Source: Planctomycetota bacterium (GTDB lineage: Bacteria; Planctomycetota; Phycisphaerae; Phycisphaerales; UBA5793). From it: a stretch of DNA of 64,000 nt. The DNA lies in the NCBI GenBank assembly GCA_013112555.1, contig JABFGK010000001.1, forward strand, positions 2,640,581-2,704,580, read 5' to 3'. Of this stretch, positions 44,171 to 51,543 are shown in pieces (position 1 is the first letter of the stretch; each line of letters opens with the position of its first letter). The notes under the pieces are model-generated. The model saw only the letters and a list, made by a program, of their open reading frames with translations. It had not been told where the DNA came from and did no database searches. Position numbers and translations under genes: made by a program.

Positions 44171-44836
44171 ATGGCTATACAAGGCAGACATACTGGAACA
44201 CAGAATCAGACACGGCCACCGTCACCAAACGGTGATAACGGCAATGGCCGGGACTCACGGGGCCGGTTCGCAAACGGCTCCCTTCGCGTCAAGGTATCGG
44301 GCGATCCTGAATCCAACCCGGCAGCGGCCCGACAGGTGCATACGAGCGCACTATCCGGCGCTGTGTATGCCGAAGCCATCGGGCCACGATTCGCGGCACT
44401 GTTTCATGGGCTGAACCTGGGGCAATCGGCGATGACCTTTGTTGAGGACATGCTCCGGCGAATGGCTCCCCGTGATCCGCTGGAGGAAATGTTGGCGGTG
44501 CAGGCTCTGCTGGCTCATGCGCGTGTGCTGCACCTGTCAACCCTGGCAAACCAGCAACAGACACCGGACGGCATCAGGGTCATTCACGAGTATGCAGACC
44601 GCGCCAGCAACACATACCGGCGGCTCATGCTGGCACTGGCGGAGTATCGCAAGCCACCACGGGGCGGTAACTCATTCACGGCCGTCAAGCAGGCCAACAT
44701 TGCACAGCAGCAACTCGTGATGAACGAGAAAAAGGCTCTGCCGGAAAACGCGACAAACGAACTAGGATTCGAGCATGACGGGATCACCGACCACGAGCGT
44801 ACAGGCATCCAGCAGACGCTACCGGCTGAGTCCTGA
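44171..44836 (+). CDS. island cargo: hypothetical protein
   Basis: A 221-residue protein from the ATG at 44171, which follows GGAGG by eight bases. A Gly/Asn/Arg-rich start (NGDNGNGRDSRGRFANGS) gives way to a helical core (LEEMLAVQALLAHARVLHLS, HEYADRASNTYRRLMLALAE). Its 3' end overlaps the next gene by 62 bp. Small DNA-packaging or DNA-binding proteins can look like this, but I recognise no family. Confidence 0.6.
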   Translation: MAIQGRHTGTQNQTRPPSPNGDNGNGRDSRGRFANGSLRVKVSGDPESNPAAARQVHTSALSGAVYAEAIGPRFAALFHGLNLGQSAMTFVEDMLRRMAPRDPLEEMLAVQALLAHARVLHLSTLANQQQTPDGIRVIHEYADRASNTYRRLMLALAEYRKPPRGGNSFTAVKQANIAQQQLVMNEKKALPENATNELGFEHDGITDHERTGIQQTLPAES

Positions 44837-45032
44837 GGGCCTGGCGTCCCTGCGGGCATCTGTGGCACAGGTGAAGCCGTGGGAGCGATCCACGGGGCCA
44901 CGGACGCCAGCAGGCAAGGCCCGTAGCCGGATGAACGCATGGAAGCACGGGGAGCGATCGGCTGCCGCGATTGAAAGCCGGGCAATCCTGGCTCAGTGCA
45001 GACGGGCTTTATATGACGTTCAGGAGTCGTGA
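44775..45032 (+). CDS. island cargo: small GPRT...KARSRMNAWKHG protein
   Basis: An 85-residue basic protein with STGPRTPAGKARSRMNAWKH. This motif (TGPRTxxGKxRSxxNAxKHG) is common in small, function-unknown proteins of mobile elements and planctomycete genomes. It starts within the previous gene, suggesting coupled translation. Confidence 0.6.
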   Translation: MTGSPTTSVQASSRRYRLSPEGLASLRASVAQVKPWERSTGPRTPAGKARSRMNAWKHGERSAAAIESRAILAQCRRALYDVQES

Positions 45033-45047
45033 AACGAAGGGTGAATC

Positions 45048-45470
45048 ATGATAGAGTGGCCATGCAAGCGGTGCGGCGTACTGCTGGATGCACCGGACAG
45101 TGAGAGCGGCCAAACCACCGACTGCCCCAAGTGCGGGCGGTCGCAGGTAATACCTGCGGAGCGCGCGTGGTTTGGCAGACGTACCTGCCGTGAGTGTGGC
45201 TATGACTACGCGTTTGAAATGAAACAAGGTAACCAGAACCCGGAGTGCCCGCGATGCAAGAATCAGCGAGCAACTGGAGAGTCGCAATCCGGCACATGGG
45301 TTATCATTGCTGGAGCGGTTGTCCTTGCCCTGGGCCTACTGTCAGCCGTAGGCAACGCCGGTAGTAACGACTCTCTGCCGAGTATTGGTGGGATTGTTTT
45401 TGCACTACATGGAACAGTGCTTCTCTGCACTGGCCTGATTCTCCGAGCCATCGCCAAGCATAACCGGTGA
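45048..45470 (+). CDS. island cargo: double zinc-ribbon membrane protein
   Basis: A 140-residue protein with two zinc ribbons (CKRCGVLLDAP and CPKCGRSQV; CRECGYDYAF and CPRCKNQ), then two membrane helices (WVIIAGAVVLALGLLSAVGN, IGGIVFALHGTVLLCTGLIL). GAAGG precedes the ATG. It shares its plan with the first cargo gene. Confidence 0.72.
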   Translation: MIEWPCKRCGVLLDAPDSESGQTTDCPKCGRSQVIPAERAWFGRRTCRECGYDYAFEMKQGNQNPECPRCKNQRATGESQSGTWVIIAGAVVLALGLLSAVGNAGSNDSLPSIGGIVFALHGTVLLCTGLILRAIAKHNR

Positions 45471-45643
45471 GCGCCTGCGGCTGGACTTCTATTGTGTGCT
45501 ACGCACCTGCACCCGACGTGCGCACTCCCTATAATGCGGGCACATGCCGGTAGGCCACCGGCGATACGGCACGGATCGGGGCCATGATACGCACCTGTCT
45601 CGTGGCTCCGATCCTGCCGACCATTCTGAAAGACGGGTGCATC

Positions 45644-46492
45644 ATGAGCAAACAAGGCAATGCGCGCACACCAGCCAATCGAGACTCAGCAGACCTAGTA
45701 CGTTCACTGGAGCGGATACGTGGGGTGATAGCACGACTGCGTGCCAGTAAGGTTGACCATGAAGAGAAACACAGACAACTCGAAGTGCAGCAGTGTGGAG
45801 TAGTGCGTGCTGTTCGTATGGCACACGGCATATCGGCACTGGGCGAAGTCACAGTGCTTTGCACGGGACACGGGGGGAAACTGCACGATTGGGCACGCAT
45901 TGCCCGTTGGCTTGCAACGATATACCCGGAAATCCCACCACCGGACTATCTGAGTGATGTTATAGCCGATGCATGCAATCCTGACGGCACAGCGATCGCT
46001 CGTACACATACAGGCGATGTGATCATGCACGGGGCGAAGAGTGTGGAAGTCGGCGATCAGGGCATTGAAGAACCGCTGGCATCCGGCTCAGGGAATTGGC
46101 TCTACCAGAGTCCGTTGATACGTGTTGGGGCGTGGATTGAGCATGCCGATAGCGTAGTAAAGTGCCTGATTGACTATGTTCAAGCGGCAAAAGCCGTCAA
46201 ACCGAAAGGGATGAACGATGCATGGCTCGTAGCACTGGGGCAGTATGTGGAGGTGCTGCTGTCCTACAGCGACAACAGCGATGACCTGGACTCCAAATCA
46301 TGGGCAGACTTGCACAAAGATCACATAGACATATGCAAAAGGCAAAAAACCATACGTACCAAACTGGAATGGGAATCGTGGAGCCGCGCCGTCCGGCATG
46401 GGCTTGGCTGCCTAAGTATACCATCAGACAAACGGCGCGACGGCGAGTATATTAACAAGAAACTCAACGCTGCCATAACAGGCACTCCGTAG
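45644..46492 (+). CDS. island cargo: hypothetical soluble protein
   Basis: A 282-residue protein with no signal peptide or membrane helix. It starts with a basic helical region (LERIRGVIARLRASKVDHEE) and continues as a mixed soluble domain (RIARWLATIYPEIPPPDYLS, WSRAVRHGLGCLSIPSDKRR). An earlier ATG at 45584 is possible. It is followed by a strong terminator. I recognise no family. Confidence 0.6.
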   Translation: MSKQGNARTPANRDSADLVRSLERIRGVIARLRASKVDHEEKHRQLEVQQCGVVRAVRMAHGISALGEVTVLCTGHGGKLHDWARIARWLATIYPEIPPPDYLSDVIADACNPDGTAIARTHTGDVIMHGAKSVEVGDQGIEEPLASGSGNWLYQSPLIRVGAWIEHADSVVKCLIDYVQAAKAVKPKGMNDAWLVALGQYVEVLLSYSDNSDDLDSKSWADLHKDHIDICKRQKTIRTKLEWESWSRAVRHGLGCLSIPSDKRRDGEYINKKLNAAITGTP

Positions 46493-46527
46493 GCTGACTG
46501 CTTTCAAAGCGGACCAAACGGACTCGA

Positions 46528-46560
46528 ACGGACGGATTGCAGAATCCGGCCGTTTTTTTT
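46528..46560 (+). terminator. rho-independent terminator separating island cargo from the replication module
   Basis: ACGGACGGATT (46528-46538) pairs with AATCCGGCCGT (46543-46553) with one mismatch and a GCAG loop, followed by eight T. Confidence 0.85.
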
Positions 46561-46736
46561 CATCGTCAGAACCTGCCATAACACGGCCATCAACGGAAGT
46601 CACACCTGATACGGGGCATACACGAACGGACGAAACAGGAGTCCGTTAAGTCCGTCCCGTTTGATGCTTCATGCGTGCACGGAAAAGCCCGCACGGCGTG
46701 GGCGGCACGCGGAGCACTGCATCAGGGGGCAACTAT

Positions 46737-46952
46737 ATGGCCACTGCAATCGAGACCGAACTCTTATCCGTCAAGCAAACGGCGACCCTGCTGGGGCTGG
46801 CTGAGCGGACCGTCTGGAGGTACGCCAACTCCGGCCGACTCCCGGCACCACTCCGGTTATCGAGCCGGGCCGTCCGATGGCGACGGCGGGACTTGCTGGC
46901 GTGGCTTGACAAGGGCTGCCCGGACCTGAGCCGGGCGCGTATGCGTCCATGA
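46737..46952 (+). CDS. excisionase-type MerR-like helix-turn-helix protein
   Basis: A 71-residue DNA-binding protein: LLSVKQTATLLGLAERTVWR then YANSGRLPAPLRLSSRAVRW and RDLLAWLDKG, the HTH_17 excisionase pattern. GGGGG lies seven bases before the ATG. With an integrase present it probably directs excision, and may also regulate the downstream primase-helicase gene. Confidence 0.8.
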   Translation: MATAIETELLSVKQTATLLGLAERTVWRYANSGRLPAPLRLSSRAVRWRRRDLLAWLDKGCPDLSRARMRP

Positions 46953-47034
46953 CTGTAATCGGGGAATAGCCATCACTGGCCGCGCTTTCTAGAGCGGTTG
47001 CGGTGGTGATGGCGTTGTATTGAGGAACCATTCA

Positions 47035-49122
47035 ATGATAGCGAATAACGGACGAAACAGCAACAGAATTGACGTGAACAAAGTACCTGCCGCACTGCGC
47101 GACTTGGACCATTGGGTACTCTGGCGCGAAGTGCAGCGGGACGGGCAGAAAGCCAAACTCCCCTTCCAGCCGAACGGCACACCGGCGAAATCGAACGACC
47201 CGGCCACCTGGCACACTCTCGATGCGTGCATGGACGTGGCGGACAGGTACAACGGGCCGGGCTTCGTGTTCGCAGCAGACGGCGGATTCACCGGCATCGA
47301 CTTGGACGGCTGCCGCGACCCGGCCACCGGCGAAATCGCGGAGTGGGCACGGCGCATAATCGAACGGCTCAATTCATATAGCGAAGTGTCACCGTCCGGC
47401 ACGGGTGTCAAAATCTGGATACGTGGTACGTCCCCGTTTCCGCGCGGAAAAAAGACGCTGCTGCCGGATGCGCCACGAGTGAGCAGCAAAGCACCCGGCA
47501 TCGAGGTGTACTCATTCGGCCGGTATTTCGCAGTGACAGGCTGGCGGCTCGATGGCGTATCACATGGCGTGGAACGGAGACAGGCCGAACTGAAGGCACT
47601 ATGCGCCGAGCACTGGCCGGAACCAGAACCGCCACAAGCACCGGACACGGGCCAACGGCAGGCCAGCACCACGAACGATGACAAGGTGATTGAGCGGGCA
47701 CGGGCATACATTGGCAAGATACCTGGGGCCATATCCGGGCAGCGTGGCCACGATACCACTTTCCACGTGGCCTGCGTGCTCGTGAAGGGGTTTGGCCTGT
47801 CTCAAGCCGATGCACTGGCTGTGGTCTACCAGTGGAACCAGACCTGTCAGCCACCGTGGACGGCGGGCGAACTGCAGCACAAGGTTTCGGACGCGGTTAG
47901 GGAATCGGGGCCTGTGGGCTATCTGCGCGATGCACTGCCGGACGAATGGAGCCGGGTGCAGGTGCCGGAGTACAAGTCCCCCGATCCCGGCAGCAGCAGC
48001 CAAGTCTCACTCGCAAATTCGGATGACACGGGAAAGCGGGTACGTATAGGAGCACCGAGAATGGTGTTACTGGCAGACGTAACACCGGAGCCTATCCGAT
48101 GGCTCTGGCCTGGACGGATTGCACGCGGGAAACTGACGATGATCGCAGGCGATCCCGGCGTAGGCAAGTCACTGCTGAGCGTGGACCTTGCAGCCCGTAT
48201 ATCCAGCGGGCGCGGCTGGCCGGACTGTAACGGGCCATGCGAGCCGGGCGGCATCGTGATGATCAGCGGTGAGGATGACATAGCCGATACGATCCGCCCA
48301 CGGCTAGACGCTGCAGACGCGGACGTGAGACGGATCAGCGTAGTCACCGGCGTATGGCATCAGCCGTATGATGCAGATTCCGAATCGAAGCCGGACCCGA
48401 CGGAAAGACTGTTCAACCTCATAAGTGACATAGGCGCACTAGAGCAGGCCATCAGCAATACGCCGGACTGCGCGGTGGTGATCATCGACCCGATCACGGC
48501 GTACATGGGCGAAACTGACAGCCATAAGAACGCTGAGGTAAGAGCGGCATTGCTTCCCCTGTCCGAACTGGCAGCGCGTACGGGCGTGGCCATCGTTGCC
48601 ATCACGCACCTGCGGAAAGCGGGCGGTGATGCAGTCCACAGGCCGATGGGATCCCTTGCGTTCACGGCAGCGGCACGGGCCGTGTGGGGCGTGGTGAAGG
48701 ATAAAGAGCAGGAGGACAAGCGGCTTTTCCTGCCGGTGAAATCGAACCTGGGGCCGGACACGACGGGGCTGGCATACGAAGTGAAGTCTCAGGGGCCGGA
48801 CTCGCCACCGTACATATCGTGGACGGGCGAGACAATCACAATCACTGCCGACGAAGCCATGCAGGGAGCAAACAAGGCACCGGGGCCGGACCCTTGCGAG
48901 CGGGAGCGGGCAGAGCAGTGGCTGATTGAGCAACTCGAAGCCGGGGCGCAGCAGTGGAGCGAACTTGAAACGCGAGCATCGGGCAGCGAAGGCATCAGCG
49001 GATCAACGCTCAGGCGGGGGCGTGATGCTCTCCAGCGTACCAAACGCATCGAGTGTGTCCGCGATGATAATGACGGCCGGTACTACTGGCGGCTGCCGGG
49101 TGAGGTTGATCAGGTTGCTTAA
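47035..49122 (+). CDS. primase-helicase fusion (AEP-like primase + RecA-like ATPase), island replication protein
   Basis: A 695-residue protein. Residues about 20-170 resemble archaeo-eukaryotic-type primase-polymerases of the phage NrS-1 kind: LDHWVLWREVQRDGQKAKLP, the acidic motif GFTGIDLDGC, and EVSPSGTGVKIWIRG. A middle helical domain follows. A RecA/RepA-like AAA_25 helicase domain (about 345-610) has Walker A AGDPGVGKSLLSVDLAAR, Walker B CAVVIIDPITAYMG and ITHLRKAGGDAVHRPMGS. A winged-helix-like tail ends it. The ATG at 47035 follows GAGGA. Repeats after the gene look like its origin. Confidence 0.85.
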   Translation: MIANNGRNSNRIDVNKVPAALRDLDHWVLWREVQRDGQKAKLPFQPNGTPAKSNDPATWHTLDACMDVADRYNGPGFVFAADGGFTGIDLDGCRDPATGEIAEWARRIIERLNSYSEVSPSGTGVKIWIRGTSPFPRGKKTLLPDAPRVSSKAPGIEVYSFGRYFAVTGWRLDGVSHGVERRQAELKALCAEHWPEPEPPQAPDTGQRQASTTNDDKVIERARAYIGKIPGAISGQRGHDTTFHVACVLVKGFGLSQADALAVVYQWNQTCQPPWTAGELQHKVSDAVRESGPVGYLRDALPDEWSRVQVPEYKSPDPGSSSQVSLANSDDTGKRVRIGAPRMVLLADVTPEPIRWLWPGRIARGKLTMIAGDPGVGKSLLSVDLAARISSGRGWPDCNGPCEPGGIVMISGEDDIADTIRPRLDAADADVRRISVVTGVWHQPYDADSESKPDPTERLFNLISDIGALEQAISNTPDCAVVIIDPITAYMGETDSHKNAEVRAALLPLSELAARTGVAIVAITHLRKAGGDAVHRPMGSLAFTAAARAVWGVVKDKEQEDKRLFLPVKSNLGPDTTGLAYEVKSQGPDSPPYISWTGETITITADEAMQGANKAPGPDPCERERAEQWLIEQLEAGAQQWSELETRASGSEGISGSTLRRGRDALQRTKRIECVRDDNDGRYYWRLPGEVDQVA

Positions 49123-49220
49123 CGTGCACAACTTGAGCAACCTGCACAAGCACAGATTCAGTGAACCACCGGGATGATCAGGTTGATCAGGTTCGTCAGG
49201 TATGGGAACCTGCACAACCA
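49101..49220. repeat. iteron-like repeats and inverted repeat, candidate replication origin
   Basis: The nine-base unit GTTGATCAG occurs at 49105 and 49182, flanked by the variants GATGATCAG (49173) and GTTCGTCAG (49191); the last three are in tandem. CAGGTTGCT (49111-49119) and AGCAACCTG (49136-49144) form a perfect inverted repeat, and ACCTGCACAA occurs at 49140 and 49208. The block overlaps the end of the primase-helicase gene and the gap after it. Such iterons beside a rep gene usually mark an origin. Confidence 0.55.
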
Positions 49221-49376
49221 GACGGGCAACGGGGGAGGGGGGGACTGCAAACCCCCTTCCTGCGCGCGTAGACCGACGCCTACAGCAATGTTTTTCATGT
49301 CATGGGTTCGACGGCCACGAGTGCGGGCCTGCATCGCACCTTTGACATATGGCAATGTATGGCATAACCTGACAGC

Positions 49377-49607
49377 ATGGCACAGATACTCGCAGCCATC
49401 AAGACGGCCATCCGAGACAGCGGCTTGACTCAATACCGTATCGAGCAGGACACCGGCATACCGGCCAGTGCTATATCCCGGCTACTCAGCGGGGAGCGCG
49501 GCTTGTCCGTTGAGAATGTGGAACGGCTGGCCGACTACCTGGGACTCGTGATCGACATTCACCCGGCAGGCAAGCCGGGCAGCAAACGCACCCGGAAAGG
49601 GCGGTGA
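49377..49607 (+). CDS. Cro/CI-type helix-turn-helix regulator of the island
   Basis: A 76-residue XRE-family protein with SGLTQYRIEQDTGIPASAIS and RLLSGERGLSVENVERLADY, a complete five-helix HTH_3 domain, and a basic tail. It lies three bases before the integrase gene, so it probably represses or times integration and replication genes. Confidence 0.85.
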   Translation: MAQILAAIKTAIRDSGLTQYRIEQDTGIPASAISRLLSGERGLSVENVERLADYLGLVIDIHPAGKPGSKRTRKGR

Positions 49608-49610
49608 ATC

Positions 49611-50843
49611 GTGGCGACTGTCTACAAGCCGAAGGGCAAACGAAACTGGATGATTGCGTGGTACGAAATCGAGGAAGGCAAGCGGGTACGGCGCACGGTT
49701 TCGAGCGGGACGGCCGACAAGCGGGCCGCGATGGAACTGGCAGGCAAGTACGCCACCGATGCAGCCTACAAGCGGCACGGTTTTGTAGACGCGGCCACTC
49801 GACGGATGGCAGCCTACGAAAAGGTGCCGATGGATGATCACCTGCAGGCATACCGGGAATCGCTCGAAGCCAAAGGGAACACGGCCAAGCACATCAAAGG
49901 CACCATGCGCAGCGTCACCACGGCCGTATCCGATTGCGGCTTCGAGACTCTCGGGGAAATCGAGCCGCACAAAGTGACGGCACACATACGCGGCCTGCGG
50001 GATAGTGGCTTGAGCGTCCGCACCTGCAACAAGCGGCTGCAGGCCATCAAATCGTTTTCGCGCTGGCTGTGGCGCAACGGCAGGACTCGGACGGATGCAC
50101 TCGTGTCGCTGTCACTCGACACGGCCGGGGAGCGGACGGACAGACGGTGCGAGCGGCGCGCGTTCGACGATACAGAATTGGCGTGGCTCATTCGAGCGGC
50201 TGAAAAAGGCAAGACGCGCCGGGGCATGTCCGGGCCTGCGCGGGCCTGGCTGTACAGGCTGGCAGTGCAAACCGGCTTCCGGCTATCCGAACTCGGATCG
50301 CTCAAGGTGTCGAGTTTCAACCTGCACGGCGATCCACCGACGGTGACGGTATCGGCAGCCTACTCGAAGCGGCGACGTGATGACGTGCAACCGATCCGGC
50401 CAGACTTTGCCGACGAACTGGCGGACTGGCTGCAGGACAGGCCATCAGACGGGCCGGTATTCCCCCTGCCTGACAAGCCGCATGTCCTGTTCAAAGCCGA
50501 CATACGCAGCGCACGGGCACGCTGGATACGCGACACAGCCGACAGAGCCGAACGGCGCAGACGGCGGGACTCGGATACCCTGCGGACGGTGGACGCTGCA
50601 GGCCGACGGCTCGACATGCACGGCCTACGGCACACGTTCATCACGCGGGTAGTCCAGTCCGGGGCATCGGCGCGGGTGTCGATGGAACTGGCGCGGCACA
50701 GCACACCGACGCTGACAATCGGCCGATACGCACACGCGCAACTGCACGACTTGACGGCAGCACTTCACACCCTGCCGGGCACTCCGGCAGCCACTGGCGG
50801 GCAGGATCGGCAGGCGACTACACAGGCCACGGGGACGGCCTGA
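49611..50843 (+). CDS. int: tyrosine-recombinase integrase of the tRNA-Arg island
   Basis: A 410-residue phage-type integrase starting with GTG. An N-terminal arm-binding domain (MATVYKPKGKRNWMIAWYEI) and a SAM-like core-binding domain (YRESLEAKGNTAKHIKGTM) precede the catalytic domain. Its residues are Arg224 (TGFRLSELGSLKV), His337 and Arg340 (HGLRHTFITR), a second His in ELARHSTPTLT, and Tyr373 (TIGRYAHAQ). It sits beside attR and the tRNA, as expected for a site-specific integrase using that gene. Confidence 0.94.
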   Translation: MATVYKPKGKRNWMIAWYEIEEGKRVRRTVSSGTADKRAAMELAGKYATDAAYKRHGFVDAATRRMAAYEKVPMDDHLQAYRESLEAKGNTAKHIKGTMRSVTTAVSDCGFETLGEIEPHKVTAHIRGLRDSGLSVRTCNKRLQAIKSFSRWLWRNGRTRTDALVSLSLDTAGERTDRRCERRAFDDTELAWLIRAAEKGKTRRGMSGPARAWLYRLAVQTGFRLSELGSLKVSSFNLHGDPPTVTVSAAYSKRRRDDVQPIRPDFADELADWLQDRPSDGPVFPLPDKPHVLFKADIRSARARWIRDTADRAERRRRRDSDTLRTVDAAGRRLDMHGLRHTFITRVVQSGASARVSMELARHSTPTLTIGRYAHAQLHDLTAALHTLPGTPAATGGQDRQATTQATGTA

Positions 50844-50867
50844 CATACCCTAACATCGGTGGTGCAC

Positions 50868-50940
50868 GGGTAGCGCGAGGTAGCGCATAGGTAGCGCGCA
50901 TTTGCCAAAGTACGTCAAATCGTGTCAACAAACGTCACAT
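50868..50940. repeat. phased repeats at the right arm of the island
   Basis: Three GGTAGCGC units at 50869, 50879 and 50890 (10-11 bp steps) are followed by three ten-base units, TACGTCAAAT, CGTGTCAACA and AACGTCACAT (50911-50940). The first set recurs near attL. These look like integrase/excisionase arm sites between int and attR. Confidence 0.6.
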
Positions 50941-51003
50941 CGGGAGCGCGGCACCGGGCACGCGGGAGAATCAGTAACACCTTGCAAAACAAGCGTCTTA
51001 CGG

Positions 51004-51071
51004 CCCCCACCCCCGAAAAAAGCACAACGCCCCGGGCAGAACTCGAATCTGCGACCTGCGGATTAGAAGTC
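51004..51071. repeat. attR: 3' part of the intact tRNA-Arg plus flank
   Basis: The right-hand copy of the 68-bp direct repeat. It is continuous with the rest of the tRNA to 51101, so integration preserved the gene. Confidence 0.92.
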
Positions 51072-51101
51072 CGCTGCTCTATCCAACTGAGCTACCGGGG
51101 C
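51028..51101 (-). tRNA. tRNA-Arg (anticodon TCT)
   Basis: A 74-nt cloverleaf on the minus strand. The acceptor stem pairs GCCCCGG with CCGGGGC. The D-arm is GCTCAGTTGGATAGAGC, the anticodon stem-loop GCGGACTTCTAATCCGC with TCT, and the T-arm GCAGATTCGAGTTCTGC. The 3' CCA is not encoded. It reads AGA codons and is the integration site of the island to its left. Confidence 0.95.
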
Positions 51102-51543
51102 ATGGGAACCGGCCATCACGGCTCGGCTCGACATGGTACGCGCGGTGCCAGCAGGATGCACCCGCATCAACCACGGAATCGGCAGTCGTCCGCCATTCTG
51201 GGCACCGAATTCACCATGGCGCGCTCAACCTGGAGATCGACACGAAACGCCACCCGGCAGCAATAAACAGGATGTCTTACTCCGTTTTTTGTCTGATTGC
51301 TGGTATGTGGCGGTTCGCCTTCCAGACTACAGTGACAACCTGCCCCCTATCTGTGTGTGCTCCGTGATGCTCGACTCACGACCGAGTCCCCTGTCACCGA
51401 TATATCAGCAGGAACCGGCAGCAGTGTGGGCGGTGACGACGAGTCCCATAACCGGCAGATGAGCGCGTCAACGGTCTGTGATCGTCACCCGGTGCTGTGC
51501 CGTCGGACACCGTGCCGGTGCACGGTGACACATCGGAGTGGGC
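51102..51543. other. 442-bp gap right of the island
   Basis: No gene or structured element is supported. It must carry the promoters of tRNA-Arg (minus strand) and of the histidine kinase, but no convincing boxes are seen. Confidence 0.4.

Larger units (their letters stand above)
42239..51071. mobile_element. 8.8-kb integrative element in tRNA-Arg(TCT)
   Basis: The element is bounded by a 68-bp direct repeat (42239-42306 and 51004-51071, one mismatch) made of the 3' 44 bases of tRNA-Arg plus 24 bp of downstream flank. The right-hand copy completes an intact tRNA; the left copy is the displaced 3' fragment. All its genes run left to right: six cargo genes, an excisionase-like HTH, a primase-helicase, a Cro/CI-type HTH and a tyrosine integrase next to the tRNA. 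No capsid, portal, terminase, relaxase or conjugation gene is recognised. The layout resembles phage-satellite or small replicative islands. Confidence 0.9.

Noticed and set aside
49101-49220. CRISPR array
   Set aside because: The repeats are nine bases, tandem and without spacers of constant length; no cas gene is present in the window.
42239-51071. complete prophage
   Set aside because: No terminase large subunit, portal, capsid, tail or lysis gene can be recognised; only integration, regulation and replication functions are seen.
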